From an uncultured Blautia sp. (GTDB lineage Bacteria > Bacillota > Clostridia > Lachnospirales > Lachnospiraceae): 38,662 nucleotides of DNA. Position 1 is the stretch's first letter. Each line of letters starts with the position of its first letter. Made by a program: the position numbers and the translations under genes. The notes under the pieces were generated by a model that saw only the letters and a program-made list of their open reading frames with translations, made no database searches and was not told the DNA's origin. Below, piece after piece: positions 7,732 through 16,412 of the stretch. Location of the stretch: NCBI GenBank assembly GCA_934426285.1, contig CAKRYE010000017.1:1-38662 (forward strand). Reading direction: 5' to 3'.

Positions 7732-8646
7732 CTATTTTCGCAATTTTTCCAAAAGCTTCTCAAAATATTCTGGTAAAGGTGCTGTAAACTCCATATATTC
7801 TCCTGTAGAAGGATGCACAAATCCCAAAATCATGGCATGAAGGGTCTGCCCCTGAAGATGGTAAGGATTCCTGCCTGAGCCATATACTTCATCACCAAGC
7901 AGAGGATGCCCTATACTTGTCATGTGGACACGGATCTGATGGGTGCGCCCTGTCTCCAGACGACATTCCACATAGGTGGCATTGGGAAAACGCTCCAGTA
8001 CCCTGTAATGAGTGACTGCCTCTTTTCCGTTTTTGTAATTAATCGCCATTTTTTTCCGGTCAACCGGATGACGTCCGATAGGGCCTTCGATGGTTCCCTC
8101 ATTTTCTTTGATCACACCTGCTACAATTGCGCGGTAGCGACGTTTGATGGAGTGCTCCTTCAGCTGCAGGGCAAGATCTCTGTGGGCATTATCATTCTTG
8201 CAGACCAGAAGTGCTCCTGTGGTATCCTTATCGATCCTGTGGACGATTCCCGGGCGTAGGACACCATTGATACCGGACAGATTCTCCTTACAGTGTGCCA
8301 TGATGGCATTTACCAGTGTCCCTGTAGTATGCCCTGCGCTGGGATGCACTACCATTCCCTTTGGCTTGTTAACTACAAGAACATCCTCATCTTCATAGAG
8401 GATATCCAGAGGAATGTCCTCCGGAAGGATATCAGGCTCTGCCATATCCGGCACTTCCACAGTGATCACATCTCCTGCCTGTACCTTATAGTTTGCCTTG
8501 ACAAAAGTTCCCTGAACTGTAACCTTTTGTTCTTTCAGAAGCTTTTGAATGTAAGAACGGGAAAGTTCTTCGTTTGAATCGGAAAGATATCGGTCAATCC
8601 GGATACCGGACTGACCGTCTGAAACTACATAATTAAGAATTTCCAT
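7732..8646 (-). CDS. RluA-family 23S rRNA/tRNA pseudouridine synthase
   Basis: The 304-residue enzyme isomerises uridine to pseudouridine in RNA. An N-terminal S4 RNA-binding domain (about 14-60, IRIDRYLSD...SRSYIQKLL) precedes the catalytic domain with the HRIDKDTTG motif, whose Asp139 is the expected nucleophile, and GRTHQIRVH near the C-terminus. Size and domain order match RluD/YlyB. It follows lspA by 8 bases, the arrangement seen widely in Firmicutes, and is the last gene of the run that begins at 13940. Which uridines it modifies cannot be read from sequence. Confidence 0.95.
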   Translation of the reverse strand: MEILNYVVSDGQSGIRIDRYLSDSNEELSRSYIQKLLKEQKVTVQGTFVKANYKVQAGDVITVEVPDMAEPDILPEDIPLDILYEDEDVLVVNKPKGMVVHPSAGHTTGTLVNAIMAHCKENLSGINGVLRPGIVHRIDKDTTGALLVCKNDNAHRDLALQLKEHSIKRRYRAIVAGVIKENEGTIEGPIGRHPVDRKKMAINYKNGKEAVTHYRVLERFPNATYVECRLETGRTHQIRVHMTSIGHPLLGDEVYGSGRNPYHLQGQTLHAMILGFVHPSTGEYMEFTAPLPEYFEKLLEKLRK

Positions 8647-8654
8647 TTCTACTC

Positions 8655-9176
8655 CTAATTTTTTCTATTCAGAAAACGAAAATCGCTTTCATCTTTATAT
8701 TTGAAACATACGCAAAAAACCAAAAATATGCCGCTGCATACCACATAAATATCTGCCATGTTAAATACAGGAAAATCAATCAGTGAAAAGTAAATAAAAT
8801 CAATCACATAACCGCGGAATACTCTGTCGATCAGATTTCCAACAGCACCTGCCGCCAGCACAAGGGCTGTGCAGATGAGAGGAAGATAATACCGTGTTTT
8901 GGGGATTTTAATATAAATATACAAAAATACACAGAAAAACAGAAGACATAAAGCTATCAACAGAGGAATCTTTCCCTGAAGCATTCCAAAGGCCATTCCT
9001 CTGTTTTCCAGATATTTCAGCTGTAAAACACCCGGGATCAAAATGATATCCGGATTTCCCTTTAACTGTGACAGTGCCAGAAGCTTTGTCCCCTGATCCA
9101 CCAGGATGAGAAGCAGAGTTAGGATCACACCTGACCAGGCAGGAAAAGGGAGATCTGAAGTTCCTTCCCTTCTCAT
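8655..9176 (-). CDS. lspA: Lipoprotein signal peptidase (signal peptidase II)
   Basis: This 173-residue integral membrane aspartyl protease removes signal peptides from diacylglyceryl-modified prolipoproteins. Four hydrophobic helices are visible. The catalytic motifs are present: GAVGNLIDRVFRGYVIDF with the first Asp, and FNMADIYV with the second. LVDQGTKLLA matches the conserved first-helix DxxTK motif. The start overlaps the aroB stop by 4 bases, indicating translational coupling. Confidence 0.95.
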   Translation of the reverse strand: MRREGTSDLPFPAWSGVILTLLLILVDQGTKLLALSQLKGNPDIILIPGVLQLKYLENRGMAFGMLQGKIPLLIALCLLFFCVFLYIYIKIPKTRYYLPLICTALVLAAGAVGNLIDRVFRGYVIDFIYFSLIDFPVFNMADIYVVCSGIFLVFCVCFKYKDESDFRFLNRKN

Positions 9177-10264
9177 GAGAGGATCTCCCGGATAGCGCTT
9201 AAAAGTTCCGTATCCGTCACGGTTTTGTCAATAAAACTTTTGCCAATTCCATCCATCAGGATAAATTTAATATGTCCGGCTTCCATTTTTTTGTCCTTCT
9301 TTGTGGCTGCCAGAATCTCCTCGGCTTTCAGAGAATCTACAGTAAGGGGCAGATGAAAGGCTTCACAGCCATTACGGATTTCATTATATTCTTCCTGAGT
9401 CAGAAGGCCTCTCTGCATGGAAAGATATGCAGCTGCGATCAGACCGATTCCTACACACTGACCATGGAGCAGCTGGAAATTCTTTAATTTTTCCACAGCA
9501 TGTCCAACTGTGTGTCCAAGATTCAGAAGAGCTCTCTCACCCTGCTCTTTAGGATCACGTTCTACCACTCCTGCTTTGATCTCACAGCATCTGCGGATCA
9601 TTTGGGACAGAAGGGTATAATCCAGCTCCTGGATCGTTTTTTGATTTGCACAGATAAACCGGAAAAATTCTCCGTCACAGATGAGACCGGTTTTCAGGAT
9701 TTCACCCATTCCACAGGCAAATTCTTTTTGAGGAAGTGTGTTTAAAGCAGACAGATTCATATAGACAAGACGGGGCTGATGAAAAGCTCCAACCATATTT
9801 TTATACTGCTGGAAATCCACACCGGTTTTCCCTCCCACACTGCTGTCAACCTGGGAAAGAAGGGTGGTCGGAACCTGGATAAAATCAATTCCTCTGAGAT
9901 AGGTAGCTGCACCAAAACCAGTCAGATCACCTACTACACCGCCTCCCAAAGCAACCAGGAGCCCCTTACGGTCCATTTCATGTTCAATAAGGGAACGATA
10001 CAGTTCCTGTACTGTGTCCAGATTTTTATTCTTTTCCCCTGCTTCAAAGACAAAGGAAAATATCTGAGAAGAAACCTCCTGCAGAGAATCCATCACAGAC
10101 TTCAGATATAAAGGCTCCACGTGACTGTCAGTGACAACACAAATTTTATGTCCGGACAGTCCTTCCTCCTTTACAGCCTGGGCCAGTCCGGAAAAATCTT
10201 TTTCAAAATAGATTGGATAATGAAAATCTCCCTTACGTTTTACAAGTAATTTCTGTTCTGCCAT
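9173..10264 (-). CDS. aroB: 3-dehydroquinate synthase
   Basis: The 363-residue enzyme converts DAHP to 3-dehydroquinate in the shikimate pathway, using NAD+ and a divalent metal. NAD-binding and active-site segments are clear: ALGGGVVGDLTGFGAATYLRG, VPTTLLSQVDSSVGGKTGVD, the metal ligands in LNLGHTVGHAVE and the following LLHGQCVGIG. Length is normal. It sits inside a cell-division/lipoprotein run between ylmH and lspA, with no other shikimate gene nearby, so its placement is probably a matter of shared housekeeping expression rather than pathway clustering. Confidence 0.95.
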   Translation of the reverse strand: MAEQKLLVKRKGDFHYPIYFEKDFSGLAQAVKEEGLSGHKICVVTDSHVEPLYLKSVMDSLQEVSSQIFSFVFEAGEKNKNLDTVQELYRSLIEHEMDRKGLLVALGGGVVGDLTGFGAATYLRGIDFIQVPTTLLSQVDSSVGGKTGVDFQQYKNMVGAFHQPRLVYMNLSALNTLPQKEFACGMGEILKTGLICDGEFFRFICANQKTIQELDYTLLSQMIRRCCEIKAGVVERDPKEQGERALLNLGHTVGHAVEKLKNFQLLHGQCVGIGLIAAAYLSMQRGLLTQEEYNEIRNGCEAFHLPLTVDSLKAEEILAATKKDKKMEAGHIKFILMDGIGKSFIDKTVTDTELLSAIREILS

Positions 10265-10283
10265 TTCAATACCCTCCTGTCAT

Positions 10284-11036
10284 TTAAATATATAAACTTA
10301 ACTGTATACTGCTTCGGCCTTTTCTGGTCTGGTGAGACGTGCCATCATAGATAAAACGTCCCTTCCCTCTGACTGAGATAATGTCTCCCTCTCTGGGTTC
10401 ATAGCCATTGGAGGTGATAAGCTTTCCATTTACAAAAACCTGTCCACCTTCAATATAAGACACCATACTGCTTCTGGATGCTTTAAAAGCCAGTGCAATG
10501 AGAGAATCCAGCCGGACAGAGGCACAGGTGCCATGAATAGTTTCCATTTTTGGGGCAGGAAGTTCCTCCTGCTTATCTACAACAGTGATCAGAATATTGG
10601 TATGACGGACACGGCACAGATTTTTAAGAAAAAAATCCGTCATTTTTTTGTTACAGAAAAACCAGGCAGCCTTTTCCTGAACCAGGATATCCCCGATCAT
10701 GGTTCTGTCCACACCCAGATTCAGCAGGGAACCCAGATAATCTCTGTGGGTCAGCTCTTCTGAAAATTTCAGAGATTTTGGTTCGATCTTCAGGCAGTCT
10801 ATAGGATATTCCCAGGTAAAAGCAAGAGCATCAGGATGAAAAGCCACCATCTGACGCTCCGCATTCGCATAGCCGCCGGAGGATTCCACAACGATCTGCG
10901 GAAATTGCTGCCGGAGACTATTAACCATATTCTGTTCATTCAGATTAAGAAAATCCGAAAAAGTCACAATATCTCTCTGATAAGAAAGGTCAGCCAGTTC
11001 ACGGATCCTCTTTAAAAAGAAGTCATTCTTCTCCAT
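10284..11036 (-). CDS. YlmH-like S4-domain RNA-binding protein
   Basis: The 250-residue protein shows the YlmH pattern: an N-terminal region (FFLKRIRELADLSYQRDIVTFSDFLNLNEQ), a central domain, and a C-terminal S4 domain (about 175-235, SLIALAFKASRSSMVSYIEGGQVFVNGK). YlmH binds ribosomes/RNA and helps rescue stalled nascent chains; it is usually next to sepF, as here. It is only 6 bases from sepF. The ylmG and divIVA genes that commonly flank it in Bacilli are absent; aroB follows instead. Confidence 0.9.
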   Translation of the reverse strand: MEKNDFFLKRIRELADLSYQRDIVTFSDFLNLNEQNMVNSLRQQFPQIVVESSGGYANAERQMVAFHPDALAFTWEYPIDCLKIEPKSLKFSEELTHRDYLGSLLNLGVDRTMIGDILVQEKAAWFFCNKKMTDFFLKNLCRVRHTNILITVVDKQEELPAPKMETIHGTCASVRLDSLIALAFKASRSSMVSYIEGGQVFVNGKLITSNGYEPREGDIISVRGKGRFIYDGTSHQTRKGRSSIQLSLYI

Positions 11037-11042
11037 GGGGGA

Positions 11043-11705
11043 TCAATAACCTGCGCGCACAGAAGGTGCAGCTCCTCCCAGTATATTCTGGAGATCACCG
11101 GTGATGTCTACATTATAAGGTCCAAGTACAAAAATGTAGCTGGATACTTTCTGAAGGCTTCCGCCCAGAGAATAGCAGGCACCTGATGTGAAATCGATGA
11201 TTCTCTGTGCCAGTTCCACATCGATTCCTTCCAGATTTAAAATTACAGTAGAGTTGTCTACCAGTGTATCTGCGATTTCACGGGTATCCTCCATAGAAGA
11301 CGGTTTGATCACACACACCTCCATATTTGGTCCCTGGGAAGCTTTACGGCTGCTTCTCATAGGAGTAATCTTGGAAGATGCTGCCGGACGTGTCTGGCGT
11401 TCTGCACGTTCCTGTCTGGCCGGAGCCTTCGCTGCAGCGGAAGCAGCTGGCTGTTTAGGGGAAGATGTCTGTCTGGATTCTGATTTCAGTGGCTTCTCAT
11501 CGAAATCATCAAAGTCTTCGTCCTCAGAGGAATCCTTCTTTTTGGTGAATTTATCAAAGAATTTCTTCTTTGGCTTATCTTCAAAATCATCATCCAGGAA
11601 ATCCTCGTCATCCTCTCCGTCTAACAGATCATCGTCCAGAAATCCATCGTCATCATAATCATCATTTAATTTGATGGCATCTAAAAATTTATCTAAAACG
11701 CCCAT
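11043..11705 (-). CDS. sepF: Cell division protein SepF
   Basis: The 220-residue protein bundles FtsZ filaments and tethers the Z ring to the membrane. MGVLDKFLDAIKLN is the membrane-binding amphipathic helix; a long, very acidic linker rich in Asp/Phe and then Ser/Ala/Arg (about 16-120) leads to the SepF (DUF552) core with LEGIDVELAQRIIDF and GGSLQKVSSYIFVLGP. The linker is markedly longer and more charged than in Bacillus SepF (about 150 residues total). I chose the ATG at 11705, preceded by GGAG 6 bases upstream, over the TTG at 11717, because it places the amphipathic helix at the terminus. Confidence 0.95.
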   Translation of the reverse strand: MGVLDKFLDAIKLNDDYDDDGFLDDDLLDGEDDEDFLDDDFEDKPKKKFFDKFTKKKDSSEDEDFDDFDEKPLKSESRQTSSPKQPAASAAAKAPARQERAERQTRPAASSKITPMRSSRKASQGPNMEVCVIKPSSMEDTREIADTLVDNSTVILNLEGIDVELAQRIIDFTSGACYSLGGSLQKVSSYIFVLGPYNVDITGDLQNILGGAAPSVRAGY

Positions 11706-11724
11706 TTTAATCTCCAATCTTCTT

Positions 11725-12426
11725 TTATTCTTCTTTTATTGAGTAATCTCTTTCACCAAAGATACCTGTTCCCACACGCACCATTGTTGATCCTTCCTCA
11801 GCAGCGATCTGATAGTCATTGGTCATTCCCATGCTCAGAACACTCATAGTAATATTATTAATGTTTTTTTCTCTGATGTCAACACTTAATTTCCTTAATT
11901 TGTGAAAAATTGCTCTGTTTTCCTCGGGATCTGAGACAAAAGGAGCAATTGTCATAAGTCCCATTACTTTCAGGTGGGGATAAGAAGCAATTTCTTCTAT
12001 AAAAGGAAGGACTTCAGAGGTTTTTAGGCCAAATTTACTCTCCTCTTCCGCTACATTTACTTCGATGAGTACCGGCATACAGAGATCTTTTTTTGCAGCT
12101 TCCTGCTCAATGGTCTGAGCCAGACGCACAGAATCTACAGAATGGATCATTGCAACCTTATCAATAATATATTTTACTTTATTGCGCTGCAGATGGCCGA
12201 TCATGTGCCACTGGATATCTGAGGGCAGTCTGTCATATTTATCCATGATCTCCTGCACCTTATTTTCGCCAAACACACGGGCACCTGCATCATAAGCCTC
12301 CTGAAGCATTTCCACAGGTTTTGTTTTACTTACTGCTACAAGGATTACCTCTTTGGGGTCACGTCCTGCTTTCAGGCAGGCCTTTTCTATATTTTTCTGC
12401 ACAATTGCCAAATTATCTGCTAACAT
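11725..12426 (-). CDS. YggS-family pyridoxal-phosphate homeostasis protein
   Basis: The 233-residue single-domain PLP-binding protein has the fold-type III barrel signature. VAVSKTKP carries the PLP-binding Lys (Lys34), and HMIGHLQRNKVK, SVDSV, LIEVNVAEEESKFG and LSMGMTNDYQIA follow in the usual order. Members buffer PLP and affect amino-acid metabolism without known catalysis. It precedes sepF by 7 bases (to the TTG) or 19 bases (to the ATG), the common ylmE-sepF pairing. AAGGAGG lies 7 bases before the ATG. Confidence 0.95.
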   Translation of the reverse strand: MLADNLAIVQKNIEKACLKAGRDPKEVILVAVSKTKPVEMLQEAYDAGARVFGENKVQEIMDKYDRLPSDIQWHMIGHLQRNKVKYIIDKVAMIHSVDSVRLAQTIEQEAAKKDLCMPVLIEVNVAEEESKFGLKTSEVLPFIEEIASYPHLKVMGLMTIAPFVSDPEENRAIFHKLRKLSVDIREKNINNITMSVLSMGMTNDYQIAAEEGSTMVRVGTGIFGERDYSIKEE

Positions 12427-12458
12427 TTTACTGCCTCCTTATTTTTATGTTAATGGCT

Positions 12459-13940
12459 TTAATACAAAATATCTTCTTCTTTTACTTTATCCGCATTTTT
12501 TACGATATGGTCATATCTGCAGAGACCATAGGTGGTATTTCTGGAAACAATAGCGTATTCCTCATTCTGGTCAAGTACCTCAATACGGCGGAAAACAGCA
12601 TAGCCTTTATTGATGCAGTACACACCCTCCAGAGTATCTGTTTCTCCTATAATATAGCGCTCACCTGTTTCCTGATTTACAATGGCATCACCTTCTTTGA
12701 AAGCGCTTTTGTCTACATAATAGGTATAGGTGGCTTCCGAGGACTCCTTTGTCTGATCTGTGACCGGATCCTCAATTTTTGCATAAATACTAACATCTTT
12801 AAATACAGAAGCATTTTTACCTGACTTTGTCTTCTCTTCCATCATAAAGCCTGTATTGCCGGTTTTGGGATCAGTAGTTGCCATCTTGTCCGGAATCATA
12901 TAAAAGTCCTTGGTCACAATGGAAGAAAGGGGAATTTTTAATCCCACCACTGTATTGGTCACAAGCTCAATATCCAGAAAACGGTCAGATGCATAACGGA
13001 TCAGTCCCTTGCTGAAATCAATCTGTCCGTATTTGCTGCCATCAATGGTAATAATAGAAAAATCACCGGTCTGGGTCATATCATCTTTCAGAAACTTTAC
13101 ACGGATGGCAGACCGATCCTTTAATTTCTCTGCCTGTTTGTCACTTAAGGGGATTAAAAGACTCCAGCGTTCGTCAGTAATGATCGTGTAAATATCATCT
13201 CCTGACTTAACAGAATCTGAAGTTTTTAAATCCGTTTCATGGTAGGAATTCTGATCAAAGTCCTGTGCAGTGACAGTATCTACAGTTTTGCCCTCATAAT
13301 TATCCACAGAGTACAGGATGATCCCGTCAGAGTCTGCCTTACTTATAGATTCATCTCCTACATAGCTGGTGACCTGTTCTGTAGTGTCTGCGGTGTTATC
13401 GGATGAATCCTGGTCTGTATCCGTTTCATCAGAGGTCAGAGGTGCCGAAGAGGCTGCACTTTCTGCATACTGAAGGATATTTCCCTTCAGATCATATTTG
13501 AAACTGTAGGTATTGTTGAATTTACTGGAGTTAAAGCTTTTGGAAAAGCTCATCATATCATTTCTTATACTGGAAAGCTCATCCTGGGAAAGCTGGGAGG
13601 TGGAGGAAGTGGATTTCGTGCTGCTGATTCCGTATACAGCTCCGTTTGCATTGATCTTACTTCCCTCTCTGGCATAATAGGTGATATATCCGGATGAGGA
13701 AGCCTTGCAGACAGATTCTTCCCTCACTGCAAGACCAGTATAGGTTTCATTTCTTGATAAAGGGCCGGAGGTTACCTGGTAGGATTCAATATGGGGAGTA
13801 GTCAGATACAGAATCGCACTGAAAGCCATATATACAAACAGTACTCCAAACATGATGGTTCCGATATTCAGGCCAAATATTTTGCTGAATCTGGCAAGGA
13901 TTCCCGGCGCTTTTTTTTGTTTTTTATGATTATCAGGCAA
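12459..13940 (-). CDS. HlyD-like membrane-anchored periplasmic-adaptor-type protein
   Basis: The 493-residue protein has a cytoplasmic Lys-rich start, one transmembrane helix (about residues 27-48, GTIMFGVLFVYMAFSAILYL), then an extracellular domain opening with a lipoyl/barrel-sandwich-like segment (TGLAVREESVCKASSSGYITYYAREG) and a Ser/Thr/Asp-rich region. Proteins of this shape sit beside yggS-sepF in many Clostridia and are named HlyD-family, but no ABC or outer-membrane partner exists here, so the function is unknown; a role at the division site is an inference from position. I chose the TTG at 13940 because AAAGGAGG lies 7 bases upstream; the frame to 14045 would run through that site and the promoter. 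Confidence 0.8.
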   Translation of the reverse strand: MPDNHKKQKKAPGILARFSKIFGLNIGTIMFGVLFVYMAFSAILYLTTPHIESYQVTSGPLSRNETYTGLAVREESVCKASSSGYITYYAREGSKINANGAVYGISSTKSTSSTSQLSQDELSSIRNDMMSFSKSFNSSKFNNTYSFKYDLKGNILQYAESAASSAPLTSDETDTDQDSSDNTADTTEQVTSYVGDESISKADSDGIILYSVDNYEGKTVDTVTAQDFDQNSYHETDLKTSDSVKSGDDIYTIITDERWSLLIPLSDKQAEKLKDRSAIRVKFLKDDMTQTGDFSIITIDGSKYGQIDFSKGLIRYASDRFLDIELVTNTVVGLKIPLSSIVTKDFYMIPDKMATTDPKTGNTGFMMEEKTKSGKNASVFKDVSIYAKIEDPVTDQTKESSEATYTYYVDKSAFKEGDAIVNQETGERYIIGETDTLEGVYCINKGYAVFRRIEVLDQNEEYAIVSRNTTYGLCRYDHIVKNADKVKEEDILY

Positions 13941-13974
13941 AGGGCTGCCTCCTTTAAAAAATTCATTCCAAAAT

Positions 13975-14003
13975 ATTGTAACATCATATCTATATAAAAA
14001 CAA
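13975..14003 (-). promoter_or_regulatory. Promoter of the HlyD-yggS-sepF run
   Basis: TTGTTT (complement of 13998-14003) and TACAAT (complement of 13975-13980) are 17 bases apart, and TGT precedes the -10. It lies just upstream of the AAAGGAGG that fixes the TTG start at 13940. Confidence 0.65.
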
Positions 14004-14020
14004 GAGTAGAACGTATTTTC

Positions 14021-14034
14021 CGAATATCCGTTTG
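14021..14034. promoter_or_regulatory. Probable LexA operator (SOS box)
   Basis: CGAATATCCGTTTG matches 12 of 14 positions of the Firmicutes LexA consensus CGAAC-RNRY-GTTYG. It overlaps the -35 hexamer of the lexA promoter, the position expected for autorepression. It lies 18 bases beyond the -35 of the divergent HlyD-like gene and so probably does not control that side. Confidence 0.65.
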
Positions 14035-14060
14035 CGTTTAGGCACGGGATGTGTTATAAT
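14032..14060 (+). promoter_or_regulatory. lexA promoter
   Basis: TTGCGT (14032-14037) and a perfect TATAAT (14055-14060) are separated by 17 bases. A GGGAGG ribosome-binding site lies at about 14080-14085, before the ATG at 14096. Confidence 0.7.
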
Positions 14061-14095
14061 TATAAATTATAAAAGATTCGGGAGGTACAACCGTT

Positions 14096-14716
14096 ATGGC
14101 ATATGGCAGAATTACACAGAAACAGCAGGAGATTCTTGATTATATCAAAAATGAAATCCTGAACAGAGGCTTTCCTCCGGCAGTACGTGAAATCTGTGAG
14201 GCAGTAGGCCTTAAGTCAACCTCCTCCGTGCATTCGCATCTGGAAGCTTTGGAGAAAAACGGATACATCCGCAGAGATGCTACCAAACCCCGTGCCATAG
14301 AGATCATTGATGACAATTTCAATCTGGTGCGCCGTGAGGTGGTAAATGTACCGATCGTGGGTACTGTGGCTGCTGGGCAGCCTCTTCTTGCGGTGGAGAA
14401 TATTGAGGGATATTTTCCTGTTCCAGCAGAGTTTATGCCAAATGAACAGAGCTTCATGCTGAAGGTAAAAGGCGAAAGTATGATAAATGCCGGAATATTT
14501 GACGGAGACCAGGTTCTCGTCCGCAAGCAGTCTACTGCAGAGAGCGGGGATATTGTGGTGGCACTGATGGAGGACGGAGCTACAGTGAAGACCTTTTACA
14601 AGGAAAAGGGCTACTATCGTCTTCAGCCGGAGAATGATACCATGGATCCTATCCTGATCCATGAGGGACTGGAGATTCTGGGCAAGGTGTTTGGAGTGTT
14701 CAGGCTTTACAAATAA
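14096..14716 (+). CDS. lexA: LexA, SOS-response repressor and self-cleaving protease
   Basis: The 206-residue repressor has an N-terminal winged helix-turn-helix (about 1-70, [25 protein letters not shown]) and a C-terminal S24 peptidase domain. The cleavage site is Ala93-Gly94 in VAAGQPL, the nucleophile is Ser128 in GESM and the general base is Lys165 in ATVKTF. All are intact, so RecA-stimulated self-cleavage is expected. It is transcribed alone and divergently from the HlyD-sepF run, with a bidirectional terminator after it. The operator over its own promoter indicates autorepression. Confidence 0.97.
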   Translation: MAYGRITQKQQEILDYIKNEILNRGFPPAVREICEAVGLKSTSSVHSHLEALEKNGYIRRDATKPRAIEIIDDNFNLVRREVVNVPIVGTVAAGQPLLAVENIEGYFPVPAEFMPNEQSFMLKVKGESMINAGIFDGDQVLVRKQSTAESGDIVVALMEDGATVKTFYKEKGYYRLQPENDTMDPILIHEGLEILGKVFGVFRLYK

Positions 14717-14738
14717 GAATTGTTTTATTCATGAAAAA

Positions 14739-14783
14739 AGGAGATATACAGTCACAGAGTTCTGCGAGTATATCTCCTGCTTT
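14739..14783. terminator. Bidirectional terminator between lexA and rsfS
   Basis: AGGAGATATAC (14739-14749) pairs with GTATATCTCCT (14768-14778) around an 18-base loop. A6 precedes and T5 follows, serving both converging genes. Confidence 0.85.
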
Positions 14784-15143
14784 TTATTTCTCCAGAAATT
14801 CGCTGATATCCAGTTCCTTTCCATCTCTCCAGATTCTTTCCAGGTCGTAGAAAAGACGGTTTTCTTCGTCAAATACATGAACGATCATATCGCCGTAATC
14901 CATCAGTACCCAGCTGGAATTGCGGGTTCCTTCGATCTGCTTTGCCTCAAATCCGGCTCTGCCCAGAGTCTCATCTACATTATCTACCATTGCCTGTACC
15001 TGATTCTGGTTGGAAGCGCTGGCAATTACAAAATAATCTGCGATCACGGATACTTCATGGATATCAATCACCTTAATATCCTTGCCCTTTTTCTCGTCAA
15101 GAGCGCGGCAGGCAAGCTTTGCCATTTCCAGTTCTCTGCTCAT
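14784..15143 (-). CDS. rsfS: Ribosome silencing factor RsfS
   Basis: The 119-residue protein binds L14 (uL14) and blocks subunit joining in slow growth. The family pattern is present: IKVIDIHEVSVIADYFVIASASNQNQVQAM, WVLMDYGDMIVHVFDEENRLFYDLERIW. It is the last gene of the block that begins at 23025 and its start abuts the yqeK stop (1-base overlap). In many Firmicutes a LytR-CpsA-Psr gene lies between yqeK and rsfS; it is missing here. Confidence 0.95.
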   Translation of the reverse strand: MSRELEMAKLACRALDEKKGKDIKVIDIHEVSVIADYFVIASASNQNQVQAMVDNVDETLGRAGFEAKQIEGTRNSSWVLMDYGDMIVHVFDEENRLFYDLERIWRDGKELDISEFLEK

Positions 15144-15754
15144 CAGTTGATCTCCTTTTCTGTCTGGGAAGCTCTCTTTATATGCAAATCTTTATAATAC
15201 AAGAAGGCTTCCTTGGTTGTAGTGTCAACATCCTTGGGATTCTCCTCCAGGTAGGCAAGAGAATCCTTCAGGATTTCATACATGCATTCATCCAGATCCT
15301 GAAAAGCCAGTTTACGGACAAAGGCCAGATTTGGTGCCTTGTCACGCTTGGGCTCAATATAATCTGCAATATATACAATTTTCTCCAACAGGGTCATATC
15401 CGGTTTTCCTGTAGTGTGCCAGGTGATAGAAGAAAGAATCTCCTGGTCAGTCACTCCGTACTTTGCTTTTGCCACATAGGCTCCCAGCTTTGCATGAAGC
15501 AGAAAGGGGTGAGTCTGTTCAAATTCAGTTACCGGAATCTTGTGCTGACTGCACATTTTTAATTTCTTTTTATTGGGAATGCATTTTGCGCAATCATGAA
15601 GAAGGCCTGCAGTCTGTGCCTGGATCAGATCACAGCCGTGTACCATAGCCAGTGCTGCGCAGGTGTACATTACTCCCATGGTGTGGGCGTAACGGTCCTC
15701 GTCCAGATATTTGGCAAGCTTTTTCTCCATTTTTATAAAGTCGTATTCTGCCAT
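15143..15754 (-). CDS. yqeK: YqeK, HD-domain bis(5'-nucleosyl)-tetraphosphatase (Ap4A hydrolase)
   Basis: The 203-residue HD-superfamily hydrolase symmetrically splits Ap4A to two ADP. Metal-site residues are visible: RYAHTMGVM (first His), GLLHDCAK (the HD dyad), HAKLGAYVA and ADYIEPKRD. The start at 15754 (MAEYDFIKM) was chosen because the longer frame to 15805 would overlap nadD by 44 bases, while AAAGGATGA lies upstream of this ATG within the nadD end. The nadD-yqeK-rsfS order is standard. Confidence 0.92.
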   Translation of the reverse strand: MAEYDFIKMEKKLAKYLDEDRYAHTMGVMYTCAALAMVHGCDLIQAQTAGLLHDCAKCIPNKKKLKMCSQHKIPVTEFEQTHPFLLHAKLGAYVAKAKYGVTDQEILSSITWHTTGKPDMTLLEKIVYIADYIEPKRDKAPNLAFVRKLAFQDLDECMYEILKDSLAYLEENPKDVDTTTKEAFLYYKDLHIKRASQTEKEIN

Positions 15755-15761
15755 TGGAAAA

Positions 15762-16397
15762 TCATCCTTTCTCTTTGACCGGACTGTAAATATGATTTTC
15801 TTCAATATAAGAAATCACCTGATCCGCCACATAATATCGAATGCTTTTTTTATCCTTGATCCAGTCGCGGATGGTTTCACTGGAGATATCAATATTCATA
15901 GTATCCAGTCTCAGAAATGTCCCCTTATATTTAAGGGAAAGACGTTCCATTTCTCTGTCCAGCTCCGCAACTGAGGTATGATTTCTGACAGCTACTACCA
16001 AGATACAGTTCTGACAGATTCTGTCAGGCTTCATCCAGGAGTCAAAGTCATAGAGAGAATCAGCTCCGATAATGAAATAATAATCTGTATCCGGATTTTG
16101 CTTTTTCATCATCTCCAGGGTATGATAGGTATAAGTATAACCATTTTCATGCATTTCTGTCAGAGAAAGCTCAAAATGCGGATTCCCGCAGATTGCCTTC
16201 CTGACCATTTCCACACGCTGGTCATCTGTGGCCCTTCCCTGTCGGTTCCTTTTGTGCGGCGGGTTTCCGCTGGGCATAAAAAGAACCTTGTCCAGATGGA
16301 GCTGTTCATAGGCTTTTTCCCCAAGGATCAGATGACCCAGATGGATGGGGTCAAAGGTGCCGCCCATAATTCCTACTCTTTTTCTGCTGTCAGACAT
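15762..16397 (-). CDS. nadD: Nicotinate-nucleotide adenylyltransferase
   Basis: The 211-residue enzyme makes deamido-NAD from nicotinate mononucleotide and ATP. The nucleotidyltransferase motif GGTFDPIHLGHL lies at the N-terminus, the FMPSGNPPHK loop follows, and ISSETIRDWI near the C-terminus is the second nucleotide-binding motif. I prefer the ATG at 16397 (MSDSRKRVGIMGG), with GGAG 6 bases upstream, over the ATG at 16409, which places GGAG inside the coding sequence. Confidence 0.95.
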   Translation of the reverse strand: MSDSRKRVGIMGGTFDPIHLGHLILGEKAYEQLHLDKVLFMPSGNPPHKRNRQGRATDDQRVEMVRKAICGNPHFELSLTEMHENGYTYTYHTLEMMKKQNPDTDYYFIIGADSLYDFDSWMKPDRICQNCILVVAVRNHTSVAELDREMERLSLKYKGTFLRLDTMNIDISSETIRDWIKDKKSIRYYVADQVISYIEENHIYSPVKEKG

Positions 16398-16412
16398 AAA
16401 TTTCTCCATTTA

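Noticed and set aside
13941..14045. N-terminal extension of the HlyD-like protein to 14045
   Set aside because: It would run through the ribosome-binding site AAAGGAGG and the divergent promoter region; the TTG at 13940 fits better.
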